From positions 1 through 64,000 of the forward strand of contig VRZD01000029.1 of the NCBI GenBank assembly GCA_016743235.1: a DNA stretch of 64,000 bases, written 5' to 3'. Below the pieces are notes generated by a model, which was not told the origin of the DNA, searched no databases, and was given only the letters and a program-made list of their open reading frames with translations. Source of the DNA: Pantanalinema sp. GBBB05. GTDB taxonomy: Bacteria > Cyanobacteriota > Cyanobacteriia > Leptolyngbyales > Leptolyngbyaceae. A program made the translations under genes and the position numbers. Positions 9,251-18,266 of this stretch are shown piece after piece (within the stretch, counting starts at the first letter, position 1; each line of letters begins with the position of its first letter).

Positions 9251-10549
9251 ATGGCTCACATTGTAGTCATTGGGGCTGGATTGGGAGGGCTTCCCGCTGC
9301 TTACGAACTAAGGCATGTATTACCGCGTCAACATCGAGTTACACTGATTTCTAACCAACCCAAGTTTACCTTCGTCCCCTCGTTACCCTGGATTGGCTTA
9401 GGGTTACGATCGCTCGATCGCATTCAGTTAGACCTTAATCAAATTGTGCCACCACATGGCATTGAGTTAATTCTGGATGCTGTGACTGCGATCGATCCAC
9501 GATTGCAACGGATTACATTGTCGGATCAGACGCTGGATTACGACTATGTGGTGATTGCCACTGGTCCAGAACTCGCCTTGGATGCATTACCAGGCTTAGG
9601 ACCTGAAGGCGGCTATACTCAATCGGTGTGTAATCCCCATCATGCTTTACTAGCCCATGAAGCCTGGGAACAGTTCTTACAAGATCCGGGTCCAATCGTG
9701 GTGGGGGCGACACCGGGAGCCAGTTGCTTTGGTCCAGCCTACGAATTTGCGCTACTCGCCAGCCATACCTTGCAACAACTGGGCTTGCGCCATCAAGTTC
9801 CGATTACGATGGTAACTCCTGAACCTTACGCCGGTCATTTAGGCATTGGTGGGATGGCAAACTCCCGTTGGTTGATTCGAGCGATGCTTGCCGATCGCCA
9901 TGTGGATGTCCTTGATAATGTGGCAATTTCGCGGATTGAACCAGATACGCTGTGTTTAGCGGATGGACGCAGTTTGCCCTTCAAATACGCCATGATTCTG
10001 CCCCCGTTCCGAGGACCACGGTTCCTACGAGAGGCAGTAGGTTTAACCGATGCTAAAGGCTTTGTCCCTGTTCTGCCTACCTATCGCCATCCAGACTTTG
10101 AATCTGTTTATTCTGTCGGTGTGGTGACGCAACTGAAACCAGTGGAACCAACGCCCATCCCGATCGGAGTACCTAAAGTGGGACAAATGACCGAGGAAAT
10201 GGTGATGACGGTCGCTCATAATATTGCCCTGGATCTAGGAGTGATTGTCGGGCAACCAATTAAGCCCACCTTACAGGCGATTTGTTTCGCTGATTTCGGT
10301 GACACGGGAGCACTTTTCCTGGCAGACCCATTATTACCGGACAGTGAAGGTCGCCGTCACCGTGCCTTTACTACGAAAGGCCTCTGGGTGTCCTGGGCAA
10401 AAACTGCCTTCGAGAAATACTTTATGGACAAAATGCGGGTAGGTTGGACGATGCCCTGGTTTGAGCGAGTTGGCTTGCGAGCACTGGGTCTACCGTTAGT
10501 AGAACCGATTACCACAGTTAGTCCAGAGCCAATTCAGGTCAAAGGGTAA
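9251..10549 (+). CDS. sqr: Sulfide:quinone oxidoreductase
   Basis: The 432-residue FAD enzyme oxidises sulfide and passes electrons to the quinone pool at the membrane surface. The N-terminal Rossmann motif VVIGAGLGGLPAAYEL binds FAD. All three redox cysteines of classical SQR are present in their usual contexts: C127 (SVCNPHH), C159 (GASCFGPAYEF) and C345 (ICFADFG). The ASCFGPAYEF segment separates it from type II NADH dehydrogenases and flavocytochrome c. The start at 9251 follows an AGGAG at about 9239. An ArsR regulator and an RND efflux pair follow on the same strand, suggesting a sulfide-response unit. Known for the family: sulfide detoxification or anoxygenic electron supply in cyanobacteria. 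Confidence 0.9.
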   Translation: MAHIVVIGAGLGGLPAAYELRHVLPRQHRVTLISNQPKFTFVPSLPWIGLGLRSLDRIQLDLNQIVPPHGIELILDAVTAIDPRLQRITLSDQTLDYDYVVIATGPELALDALPGLGPEGGYTQSVCNPHHALLAHEAWEQFLQDPGPIVVGATPGASCFGPAYEFALLASHTLQQLGLRHQVPITMVTPEPYAGHLGIGGMANSRWLIRAMLADRHVDVLDNVAISRIEPDTLCLADGRSLPFKYAMILPPFRGPRFLREAVGLTDAKGFVPVLPTYRHPDFESVYSVGVVTQLKPVEPTPIPIGVPKVGQMTEEMVMTVAHNIALDLGVIVGQPIKPTLQAICFADFGDTGALFLADPLLPDSEGRRHRAFTTKGLWVSWAKTAFEKYFMDKMRVGWTMPWFERVGLRALGLPLVEPITTVSPEPIQVKG

Positions 10550-10607
10550 TCATGGGCTGGGGCATGATGGTTCTGTATCCGCTCGTTTTCTGCTGGACTC
10601 TATTGAG

Positions 10608-10621
10608 AATCCGTCATGCCT
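10608..10621 (+). repeat. Partial copy of the dispersed repeat in the chromosome
   Basis: AATCCGTCATGCCT matches the first 14 bases of the copy at 45,485 exactly, then diverges. It lies between the reductase and ArsR genes, outside the phage element, hinting that the repeat family is genomic. Confidence 0.45.
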
Positions 10622-10660
10622 TGATCTGTACGGATGGTCATCCCAACCCATTGGAGGGAT

Positions 10661-10963
10661 ATGGAAATTGTCTTTAACCCTGGCGAACTAGAAGTTCTAG
10701 CCAGTCGCTTTAAAATTCTGGCAGAACCGACTCGGCTGCAAATTTTGAGCGCCCTATGCAATCAAGAACGGAGTGTCCAAGACATTTGCGATCGCACAGG
10801 ATTACTTCAAGGGAATGTCTCCAAACATTTGCGATTGATGAAAGATGCGGGGGTGGTGGCATGTCGTCGAGCTGGAGTATGGCGCTATTACCGAGTAGTG
10901 GATACTGACCTGCTAGCGCTCTGTCGCTATCGACGGCAATTACCCCATCAATTGCAGGAATAG
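10661..10963 (+). CDS. ArsR-family transcriptional regulator, possible sulfide/persulfide sensor
   Basis: A 100-residue winged-helix repressor with the ArsR core LAEPTRLQILSAL, recognition region LLQGNVSKHLRLMKDAGVV and wing RRAGVWRYYRV. It lacks the ELCVCDL metal-binding motif. It has cysteines at residues 33, 43, 68 and 88. The first lies early and the last in the C-terminal helix, loosely reminiscent of the two-cysteine switch of SqrR/BigR. Position directly after a sulfide:quinone reductase gene supports that reading, but the metal-sensor alternative remains. I prefer the ATG at 10,661, with GGAGGG just upstream; an ATG at 10,634 would add nine residues. Confidence 0.8.
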   Translation: MEIVFNPGELEVLASRFKILAEPTRLQILSALCNQERSVQDICDRTGLLQGNVSKHLRLMKDAGVVACRRAGVWRYYRVVDTDLLALCRYRRQLPHQLQE

Positions 10964-11002
10964 TTGATGGATTGATGACTGCTGCAACTAAGGCTTAATT
11001 CT

Positions 11003-12319
11003 ATGACTCATACCACTTCTAACGACTCACTACATGAAACGATTAATGGCGCAGTTGATGCCTCGGTTGAACCAAATCGGTCTTCATCTCAATGGGGGCA
11101 GAAAACCTGGGGTCTGCTGCTAGGCAGTGTCTTATTACTGGCAGGGGGAGCTTGGGGCATCTTGCAACTCAATCGTTCACCTCATACCCTTGAAACCACT
11201 TCTGTTTCTGCGATCGCTGTTAAAGTTCTGCCAATTCGTTCCCATGCAATTGCCAATACTCTGGAACTTTCTGGCACCATTCGACCCTTGGAGCAGGCAA
11301 CTTTGTCTACCCGGGTGATGGGGCGGATTACACAGTTATCCCTGGAAGCGGGCGATCGCTTTCGTCGGGGAGAAACGCTGGCTCAAATCGATGTCATGGA
11401 TATGAGTGCCCAAACCAATCAGGCCGAGGCAGGCGTAGCCCAAGCCCAAGCCGAAGTGGCACGCTCCCAGGCAATCCTGAATCAGTTGGAATCACAAAAG
11501 CTGGAAGCTCAAGCTTCTCTACGATTGGCACAGATCAATCAAGCCCGAATGGCTCAACTGCAAGTAGAAGGCGCTGTGGCTCGTTCTCGATTGGATGAAG
11601 CCAATACTGCCCTGGATGAAGCGAAGGCTCGCGTTGCTCAAACAGAAGCCGGAATTCGCCAAGCCCAAGCCGCGATCGGGCAAGCCAAAGCGGCAGTTAA
11701 TCGGGCAGAATCCAGTGTCACATCCGCGTCAGTGAGTGAGAGCTATGGGACTGTGGTAGCCCCGTTTGATGGCGTCGTGGTGCAAAAACTTGCCTACGAG
11801 GGTGAGATGGCGGCTCCTGGAACAGCCCTTTTGAAAATTGAAAATCCCGATCGTCTACAGTTAGAAATCTCGGTACCCGAAGAGAATCTCCGCTTTGTGC
11901 AGGTAGGACAGTCTGTACAGGTGCGAGTGGATGCTGTCAATCAAACGGTGAATGCCACAATTCAGCAAATTGTTCCCACTGCGGATCCCAATTCTCGCAG
12001 CTTCCTGATCAAGATTCCGTTGAGTCATTCTGGTCGGTTAATCTCTGGGATGTTTGGGCGCATTGCTTTACCACGCGGAACTCAACCAGGAATTGCGATT
12101 CCAGCTAATACCTTAATTCAACGGGGACAGTTACAAGGCGTGTATATCGTAGAAACTGCTGGCGCTGAGCAACCGACAGCTGTATTACGCTGGGTGAAAA
12201 CTGGGAAAGTCCAGGATGGTCAAGTGGAAATTGTCTCCGGGTTAACGGCAGGCGATCGCATTGTTACCAATAACATCAATCAACTGAGTGACGGACAACC
12301 GATCGCCATTCGGGAATAA
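11003..12319 (+). CDS. RND efflux periplasmic adaptor subunit
   Basis: The 438-residue HlyD-family membrane-fusion protein is anchored by one N-terminal transmembrane helix (WGLLLGSVLLLAGGAWGIL, about residues 33-52). Lipoyl half motifs flank a long coiled-coil hairpin full of QAEAGVAQAQAEVARSQA-type repeats (about 120-240), followed by beta-barrel and membrane-proximal domains. The gene lies 9 bases before the RND permease gene and about 40 bases after the ArsR gene, so all are probably co-transcribed. Substrate unknown; sulfur-compound or drug export is inferred only from context. Confidence 0.9.
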   Translation: MTHTTSNDSLHETINGAVDASVEPNRSSSQWGQKTWGLLLGSVLLLAGGAWGILQLNRSPHTLETTSVSAIAVKVLPIRSHAIANTLELSGTIRPLEQATLSTRVMGRITQLSLEAGDRFRRGETLAQIDVMDMSAQTNQAEAGVAQAQAEVARSQAILNQLESQKLEAQASLRLAQINQARMAQLQVEGAVARSRLDEANTALDEAKARVAQTEAGIRQAQAAIGQAKAAVNRAESSVTSASVSESYGTVVAPFDGVVVQKLAYEGEMAAPGTALLKIENPDRLQLEISVPEENLRFVQVGQSVQVRVDAVNQTVNATIQQIVPTADPNSRSFLIKIPLSHSGRLISGMFGRIALPRGTQPGIAIPANTLIQRGQLQGVYIVETAGAEQPTAVLRWVKTGKVQDGQVEIVSGLTAGDRIVTNNINQLSDGQPIAIRE

Positions 12320-12328
12320 GGGAAAAAT

Positions 12329-15300
12329 ATGATGCAGAACGAACCGAATGGTCATCAATTACCATCCTCTAGGCACAGAAGACTGGGCTTCGTTGGCAAT
12401 TTAGCTCAACAGTTTATTGACTCTAAATTGACTCCGTTGATTATTCTTGTCGCCCTGTTATTGGGGCTTGGAGCAACCTTCATGCTCCCACGAGAAGAGG
12501 AACCGCAAATTACTGTACCCATGGCAGATGTGTTTGTGCAAATGCCGGGAGCTTCAGCTCAGGATGTTGAACAACGGGTTACGGCTCCAATGGAGCGGTT
12601 AATTAAAGAACTCCCTGGTGTGGAATATGTCTACTCCACTTCCCGTCCAGGCTCATCGTTAGTGATTGTGCGGTTTCTAGTTGGACAGAATACAGAAAAT
12701 TCGATCGTTCAACTTTATAACAAACTCTACTCTAACTTTGATCAAATCCCCCCGGGTGTTTCGCAACCGTTAATTAAATCGCGCTCGATTGATGATGTTC
12801 CTATTCTCGCCTTAACCCTATGGGGCGAACAGAATACTGGTGAAGAGTTACGGCAAATTGCGGCTCAGTTAAATGAACAAATTAAACAAGTACCCGATGT
12901 TTCAGAAACCACAATAATTGGTGGACAGAAGCGACAATTACGAGTAGAGCTGAATCCTGCTCGCTTAAATGCATTTGGTTTAACACCACTAGAAATATCT
13001 AACACCCTAAAGACACAAAATGCCGAGCTTGCTAGCGGTGCTTTAAATCAAAATAATCAATCATTTTTAGTGAGAACTCAGAGTTTTATTCGCTCCGCTG
13101 AAGATGCCAAGGGATTAGTAGTTGCTGTTGCCAATAATCAACCTGTTTATTTGCGAGATGTCGCCACGGTAACGGATGGAGCCGAGGAGCCTGCAAGCTA
13201 TGTCTTTTTTGGGCAAGGAGCGCAGGCAGCAGAGTCAGCCGCCAAGCATCAAGCCCACTCACCTCGTAGCATGGGTGAAACCGATGCTGTGACGATCGCG
13301 ATTGCCAAACGATCGGGAGCTAATGCGATCAAGGTTTCTCATCATGTTTTACACAAATTGGAGCAAATTCAGCAGAACTATGTTCCGAACAATGTGCATT
13401 TGACGGTTACACGAGACTATGGTGAAACGGCAGCTGAACGATCGAATGAACTGCTGTTTCACATGCTGATTGCTGTTGGCTCTGTCACTCTCCTAATGTG
13501 GTTTGTCATGGGGAAGAAAGAGGCGATTGTGGTCGCTGTTTCTATCCCTGTCACCTTGGCTTTAACGCTAGCAAGTTTTGTATTTTATGGATTTACCTTA
13601 AATCGGGTCACTTTCTTTGCATTGATTTTCTCGATCGGGATTTTGGTAGATGATGCGATCGTGGTAGTCGAGAATGTGGGACGACATCTCCAACTGCCGG
13701 AAAATCAAGCTCGTTTAAAGCGATCGACCGATCGACGCCGCACCTTACAACAGATTGTTCTAGAGGGCGTGGATGAAGTCGGGAATCCCACCATCCTGGC
13801 AACCTTGGCAGTAATTGCGGCGATTCTACCAATGGCATTTGTCGGTGGCTTAATGGGACCTTACATGCGTCCTATTCCCCTAGGGGCATCGGCAGCGATG
13901 ATTTTCTCAGCGTTGGTTGCATTTATGGTCGTGCCCTGGACAACCATGCGGGTGTTTACTGGGTCGAGCCACCAGGCTCATAAACACGAAGAAGATGCCC
14001 TGAGTCGATTGTATCGTCGGTTTATGTATCCACTAGTCCATTACCCCCGTCGAGGCACAGCTTTTTTGGTGGCAACGGTATTGGCCCTAGTCGTCATTGT
14101 GGGAGGATTGGCAGGGTTGCGTCTGGTAATTCTAAAAATGCTGCCGTTTGACAACAAAAGTGAGTTGCAAGTGGTGGTGAATATGCCAGAAGGAACCACG
14201 CTAGAGCAGACGGCTAGAGCTACTCGTGAGATGGGTCAGTACCTGGCGACGGTTCCTGAAGTGATTAACTATCAAAGTTATGTGGGCACAGCCTCACCCT
14301 ATAACTTCAATGGTTTAGTGCGGCACTATTTTTTACGATCAGGTACGAACGTTGCAGATATTCAAGTCAACTTCTTACCAAAAGGCGATCGCAAACGCCA
14401 AAGCCATGACATTGCTAAAGCAATTCGTCCTCAGCTCAAGGAAATTGGCGATCGTTATAATGCGCGAATTCAGGTGGCTGAAATTCCGCCCGGACCTCCA
14501 GTCTTACAAACCTTGGTGACGGAAATCTATGGTCCTGATTACAACGCCCAAATTGGCTTGGCTAAGCAAATTCGACAACTTTACCAGTCAACCGATGGGG
14601 TAGTGGATGTGGATTGGTATGTGGAAGCCCCCCAAACGGATTACCGATTAGTCGTCGATCGCGAGAAAGCAGCATTAAATGGCATTAGTCCCGCCCAAAT
14701 TTCCGAAGTCTTGCAACTAGCACTAGCCGGTAAGAATGTCGGATTACTTCATGATGAAAATGCCCGCGAAGATGTGGCGATTAATCTGCGATTTACTCAA
14801 TCGAGCCGCACCAGTTTAGATGATCTGAAGTCTCTCAATGTTAAGGGAGCGAATGGTAATTTAGTACCCCTCAGTGCGCTGTTGCAGACCGATACGGCGA
14901 TCGCCGATACTAGCATTTACCATAAAAATCTCCAGCCTGTTGTGTATGTTTTGGGAGATGTTTCCGGTAGAGTGGAGAGTGCCGTTTATGCCATGCTGAA
15001 CCTGCAACCCAAAATTGACAAACTGGTTCCAGCGATCGGGGAAAAAGTTCAAACCTATTTAACCGAGCAACCTCCTACTACCGAGACCTATGCAATTAAG
15101 TGGGATGGGGAGTGGCAGGTTACCTATGAGGTCTTCCGTGATCTGGGGATTGCTTTTGCCGTAGTGCTAGTGCTGATTTATGCTCTAGTTGTCGGCTGGT
15201 TTCAATCGTTTACTACTCCATTGGTAATTATGGCTGCTATTCCATTTTCATTGATTGGGATTATGCCAGCTCACTGGTTAATGGGATCATTTTTTACTGC

Positions 15301-15685
15301 CACATCCATGATTGGCTTTATTGCTGGTGCTGGAATTGTCGTGCGTAACTCCATTATCTTAGTAGATTTTATTGAGTTACGTCTAAAAGAAGGCATGCCG
15401 TTAGAAGAAGCGGTAATTGATGCGGGAGCCGTGCGGTTTCGTCCCATGTTACTCACGGCAGCGGCTGTAGTCGTAGGCTCAGCAATCATTCTGGCTGATC
15501 CAATTTTCCAAGGATTAGCCATCGCCCTAATGGCAGGTGAAGTAGCATCCTTGTTATTATCTCGATCGGCGGTACCGATTCTTTATTATAAACTCTGGCG
15601 CCATCGCCAACCCAAACCACAACCTACTAACGATCGCATCACAGAGCCTACAACGTTAACTGACCTTAGTCCCACCGATTCTTGA
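12329..15685 (+). CDS. RND-family efflux permease (AcrB-like)
   Basis: The 1,118-residue inner-membrane proton antiporter has the duplicated RND layout. One helix is near residue 40, then a large periplasmic loop, six helices, and the same again. The acidic residues of helix 4 are seen in SIGILVDDAIVVVENVGRH, as in AcrB-type pumps. Porter-domain motifs include FVQMPGASAQDVEQRVTAPM. The second transmembrane block ends near 1,070 with MAGEVASLLLSRSAVPILYY. It pairs with the adaptor nine bases upstream, while the outer-membrane partner is not in the window. Its length is normal for the family with a slightly extended C-terminus. Confidence 0.9.
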   Translation: MMQNEPNGHQLPSSRHRRLGFVGNLAQQFIDSKLTPLIILVALLLGLGATFMLPREEEPQITVPMADVFVQMPGASAQDVEQRVTAPMERLIKELPGVEYVYSTSRPGSSLVIVRFLVGQNTENSIVQLYNKLYSNFDQIPPGVSQPLIKSRSIDDVPILALTLWGEQNTGEELRQIAAQLNEQIKQVPDVSETTIIGGQKRQLRVELNPARLNAFGLTPLEISNTLKTQNAELASGALNQNNQSFLVRTQSFIRSAEDAKGLVVAVANNQPVYLRDVATVTDGAEEPASYVFFGQGAQAAESAAKHQAHSPRSMGETDAVTIAIAKRSGANAIKVSHHVLHKLEQIQQNYVPNNVHLTVTRDYGETAAERSNELLFHMLIAVGSVTLLMWFVMGKKEAIVVAVSIPVTLALTLASFVFYGFTLNRVTFFALIFSIGILVDDAIVVVENVGRHLQLPENQARLKRSTDRRRTLQQIVLEGVDEVGNPTILATLAVIAAILPMAFVGGLMGPYMRPIPLGASAAMIFSALVAFMVVPWTTMRVFTGSSHQAHKHEEDALSRLYRRFMYPLVHYPRRGTAFLVATVLALVVIVGGLAGLRLVILKMLPFDNKSELQVVVNMPEGTTLEQTARATREMGQYLATVPEVINYQSYVGTASPYNFNGLVRHYFLRSGTNVADIQVNFLPKGDRKRQSHDIAKAIRPQLKEIGDRYNARIQVAEIPPGPPVLQTLVTEIYGPDYNAQIGLAKQIRQLYQSTDGVVDVDWYVEAPQTDYRLVVDREKAALNGISPAQISEVLQLALAGKNVGLLHDENAREDVAINLRFTQSSRTSLDDLKSLNVKGANGNLVPLSALLQTDTAIADTSIYHKNLQPVVYVLGDVSGRVESAVYAMLNLQPKIDKLVPAIGEKVQTYLTEQPPTTETYAIKWDGEWQVTYEVFRDLGIAFAVVLVLIYALVVGWFQSFTTPLVIMAAIPFSLIGIMPAHWLMGSFFTATSMIGFIAGAGIVVRNSIILVDFIELRLKEGMPLEEAVIDAGAVRFRPMLLTAAAVVVGSAIILADPIFQGLAIALMAGEVASLLLSRSAVPILYYKLWRHRQPKPQPTNDRITEPTTLTDLSPTDS

Positions 15686-15982
15686 ACTATGGAACCCATT
15701 CGTATCCTTTACTTCTCTGATGTTCTTTGTGTCTGGGCATACATAGGTAGGCTATAATCTGAATAACCTATCAGCCAGAATGACTGCATGGCGCGGGTTT
15801 TAGCGTCTACCGCAACTCAAACTTCCTTGATTTATTCTCAACAAGAGCCTATGGAAGCTATGGGGTTGTATGGGATATTGGGGAAGTGATTGATATCCTA
15901 CGATCGCAATTCTGAAGCCAAAAAATAACCCTCACCCGCCAAGGTGAAGGCTTGTAATTCTCAATGCTAATCCCCCTATTCT
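15686..15982. other. Left junction region of the integrated element
   Basis: This 297-base gap separates the last chromosomal gene from the integrase gene and should contain the left attachment site. No tRNA end is visible. A TATAAT lies at 15,753-15,758 with no clear -35. An open reading frame without an ATG (about 15,784-15,922) would encode a 43-residue peptide ending GSYGVVWDIGEVIDILRSQF, which could be the 3' remnant of a chromosomal gene cut by integration. The crossover sequence cannot be fixed without the right end. Confidence 0.4.
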
Positions 15983-17083
15983 ATGTCTAAATCCAAGAAA
16001 GGGACTGTTGCAATTCAGTCCGTCAAGGGTCGCTTGAGATTGTGCTGGACATACAACAGAAGACGATATTTCTTGGCATTGCTACTGGATGACACGAAGC
16101 TGAACAGGGCGACCGCTCAGATGGTTGCCGCTCGGATTGAAGAGGATATTCGCACCCAAAACTTTGATGAATCCCTGAACAAGTACAGACCTGTAGAATG
16201 CAGGCAAGGGGAGATAGGAGCGCTTACCCTATTCGATCGCTTCATTCGGTTTAAGGCATCAAGGGCAAGTGTGCCAACCGTTTCAAAATATCGAGGATTG
16301 CAGAAAACCTTAGCCGAGTATCTGGGAGCGGATAGGTCTGTCACTCCGAGGGATGCAGCGGCGTTCCTCGATTGGTACAGCAAGCGGGTGAGACCTATCA
16401 CATTGGCGGCAAGGTGCGGGAATTTCGCCACCGTGTGGGATTGGGGAATTGAGCAAGGGTTAGTACAGAGCAACCCTTGGAGGCAGGCTAGAAAAACGCT
16501 GCCAAAAGTTCCAGCACCTCAACCTAAACCATTCTCAGAGAACGAAATCAAGAGGATTCTGGAACTGTTCAGAAGTGATTCCCGGTTGCAACATTATGCC
16601 GACTTTGTAGAATTCCGACTGCGGACTGGATGCAGGAGCGGGGAAGTGGCTGGTTTGCGATGGGGGCACCTGAACCATGATTGCAGCGCGATCCGGATAT
16701 CAGAGTCGATGGTCAGGGGTAAACGGCAATCAACTAAAACAGGCGAGGAGAGGGAGTTTTTATTGTCTAAGCCAATTCAGGAGCTGTTGTTGAGGCGGAA
16801 GCTGGATGAGTGCAATCCCGACGACTTGATATTTACAACCAAGAATGGGGGCGTAATTTATGCCAGCAACTTCTCAGAACAATACTGGAAGCCAGCATTG
16901 AAAGAGCTAAACATCCCCTACCGCAAGCCCTACAACACACGGGCGACTTTTGCTTCTCATGCCCTCTACAAAGGCGTAAGTCCTGCTGAGGTTGCCGAAA
17001 TCACGGGGCACTCGCAGGACGTATTGTTTAGGCATTATTCAGGGGTGATTCAGCGGAGCAAGCTGCCTGATTTATGGGATTGA
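15983..17083 (+). CDS. int: Tyrosine recombinase / phage integrase
   Basis: The 366-residue site-specific recombinase is expected to integrate and excise the element. A SAM-like core-binding domain occupies about residues 75-165. The catalytic domain has the first Arg in RLRTGCRSGEVAGLRWGHL, a YNTRATFASHALYKG box that supplies the second Arg (the usual His three residues before it is not obvious), ITGHSQ, and the nucleophilic Tyr in RHYSG near residue 351. It is the only plus-strand gene at this end, pointing into the element, which is the usual arrangement for attL. The stop at 17,081-17,083 abuts a degenerate copy of the dispersed palindromic repeat. Confidence 0.9.
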   Translation: MSKSKKGTVAIQSVKGRLRLCWTYNRRRYFLALLLDDTKLNRATAQMVAARIEEDIRTQNFDESLNKYRPVECRQGEIGALTLFDRFIRFKASRASVPTVSKYRGLQKTLAEYLGADRSVTPRDAAAFLDWYSKRVRPITLAARCGNFATVWDWGIEQGLVQSNPWRQARKTLPKVPAPQPKPFSENEIKRILELFRSDSRLQHYADFVEFRLRTGCRSGEVAGLRWGHLNHDCSAIRISESMVRGKRQSTKTGEEREFLLSKPIQELLLRRKLDECNPDDLIFTTKNGGVIYASNFSEQYWKPALKELNIPYRKPYNTRATFASHALYKGVSPAEVAEITGHSQDVLFRHYSGVIQRSKLPDLWD

Positions 17084-17107
17084 AAAGCGCATACCTGACG
17101 GATTTGG
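17083..17107 (-). repeat. Dispersed palindromic repeat (degenerate)
   Basis: Begins on the last base of the integrase stop codon. The right half TGACGGATTTGG is intact and the left half has lost the palindrome. Confidence 0.55.
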
Positions 17108-17115
17108 GAAGGCGC

Positions 17116-17298
17116 TCAGATGGTAAAGACGTAGTCTAGGAGCGATCGCCAATCCACCCGCCTCTGTTGCTCGTTCAGAGCATCTGTAACCGCCTGAGCT
17201 TCCGCTAGCGCCCTCTTGATCGACTCCTCCCCTTCTGGAGATGCGACCCACGCCCTAGCTTCTTGAGCCAAACGCCTAGCTTTATCTAATTCACTCAT
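17116..17298 (-). CDS. Small hypothetical phage protein
   Basis: A 60-residue protein that I do not recognise. It is helical and charged (KARRLAQEARAWVASPEGEESIKRALAEAQ in pieces) and probably forms a short coiled coil. The start at 17,298 is preceded by AGGAG at a good distance. It is the last gene of the long minus-strand early operon, next to the integrase end. Confidence 0.6.
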   Translation of the reverse strand: MSELDKARRLAQEARAWVASPEGEESIKRALAEAQAVTDALNEQQRRVDWRSLLDYVFTI

Positions 17299-17342
17299 AA
17301 CCTTGTGCTCCTAAAATAATTGCTGCCGCGATCGCTAACTAA

Positions 17343-17618
17343 CTACCAATCAACACCGCCAGCACGAATTGAGGCAATACCAAACAAGGCGGCTACGGCA
17401 ATATCTACTAGCTCGTTTACCTTGTCATCCTGACTACCTTTGGCATGGATGGCATCCCGATACTCATCGTACTCTTCATCAAGAATTCCAAGGATTTCGT
17501 GATTACTAGCCATGCTGCCCATACCCTTTTGCTCCATCCGAATCACCAGCATCACCTTGACCTCATTTATTGCGCTCCTTAAGTCGGACTCTTCCAGTTG
17601 ATGTCGTTTGTTTGCCAT
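17343..17618 (-). CDS. MazG-like all-alpha NTP pyrophosphohydrolase-like protein
   Basis: A 91-residue protein. The segments EEYDEYRDAI and, about 20 residues later, ELVDIAVAALFG match the EExxE...ExxD signature of the all-alpha NTP-PPase (MazG-like) superfamily, whose members hydrolyse non-canonical or alarmone nucleotides using magnesium. It is shorter than full MazG, as is common for phage versions. The ATG at 17,618 is preceded by AGGTG; a GTG at 17,624 is an alternative. Function is inferred from the motif only. Confidence 0.55.
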   Translation of the reverse strand: MANKRHQLEESDLRSAINEVKVMLVIRMEQKGMGSMASNHEILGILDEEYDEYRDAIHAKGSQDDKVNELVDIAVAALFGIASIRAGGVDW

Positions 17619-17650
17619 ATTCACCTATCAATTTGTTCATTGACCGAACT

Positions 17651-17851
17651 TCAGGAAGGCGCGATCGCGGGTATATCCAACCTGGTAGCCAGTCTGCTCA
17701 AGTCATCAATTACTGCCGGTTCGCAATCTCGACACAGGTAAGCTTCATAGCAGATATCAACTCGGCAACAGGGTTGCTTGCACCAAAAGCATTTACCGAT
17801 TTGCGAAGTGTAGAACACCACATCGGAATGGAGTATCAACGCACTGCTCAT
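17651..17851 (-). CDS. Small Cys-rich protein, possible zinc finger
   Basis: A 66-residue protein with CFWCKQPCC and, 15 residues on, CRDC, enough ligands for one zinc site. CAGGG lies upstream of the start at 17,851. It begins two bases after the previous gene's stop. No family recognised. Confidence 0.6.
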   Translation of the reverse strand: MSSALILHSDVVFYTSQIGKCFWCKQPCCRVDICYEAYLCRDCEPAVIDDLSRLATRLDIPAIAPS

Positions 17852-17853
17852 AC

Positions 17854-18129
17854 TTACCCTGGCAACTTCAGTTTTTTCTGATTACTTGGCAGTGCCTTAA
17901 CCCAGTTCTCAACTGCGGCTTGATGGGCGGCATCATCATCCCAATTAGCCAACCTATCCAGCATTAGGGGTACACAGTACCGTCGATGCCCGTTGACAAG
18001 AACAAAGTGGACTCGTTGCTGAATCCTGCCTGACTTTTCCCATTCGATTAACGCCTCCCGTCCCATGTCCAACAGATGCCGCATGGTTTCAGGACTGGCA
18101 TAGAACCGCTCTGTCTGTGGCTTGCTCAT
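17854..18129 (-). CDS. Excisionase-like or MerR-like helix-turn-helix protein
   Basis: The 91-residue protein from the ATG at 18,129 has AGGAGG ten bases before the start. The stretch MRHLLDMGREALIEWEKSGRI followed by HRRYCVPLMLDRL resembles a winged helix of the excisionase/MerR type, with a recognition helix, a wing with an aromatic residue, and a dimer helix. Being near the integrase it is a candidate recombination directionality factor, but other DNA-binding roles are equally possible. Its start overlaps the stop of the 46-residue gene upstream (ATGA). Confidence 0.55.
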   Translation of the reverse strand: MSKPQTERFYASPETMRHLLDMGREALIEWEKSGRIQQRVHFVLVNGHRRYCVPLMLDRLANWDDDAAHQAAVENWVKALPSNQKKLKLPG

Positions 18130-18266
18130 TTCTTGGTAGCCTCCTGTACAGCCAAGGAGATTGCCTGAGCGATCGCAGACCTGAGCGCAATCCACTGCAA
18201 CTCATCACCCTGCCACTTTGGTCGGAATTGGTCGATAATGGCTTGTGCCCGTTGTGTGGGTGTCAT
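18126..18266 (-). CDS. 46-residue hypothetical protein
   Basis: A short gene with strong signals. AGGAG lies eight bases before the ATG at 18,266, and its stop overlaps the next start (ATGA). The product (MTPTQRAQAIIDQFRPKWQ...) looks helical. It overlaps the end of the longer frame at 18,205-18,384 by 62 bases. No family recognised. Confidence 0.6.
   Translation of the reverse strand: MTPTQRAQAIIDQFRPKWQGDELQWIALRSAIAQAISLAVQEATKK

Noticed and set aside
15686..15982. tRNA gene as integration site
   Set aside because: No cloverleaf or conserved TPsiC-arm bases are found near the integrase.
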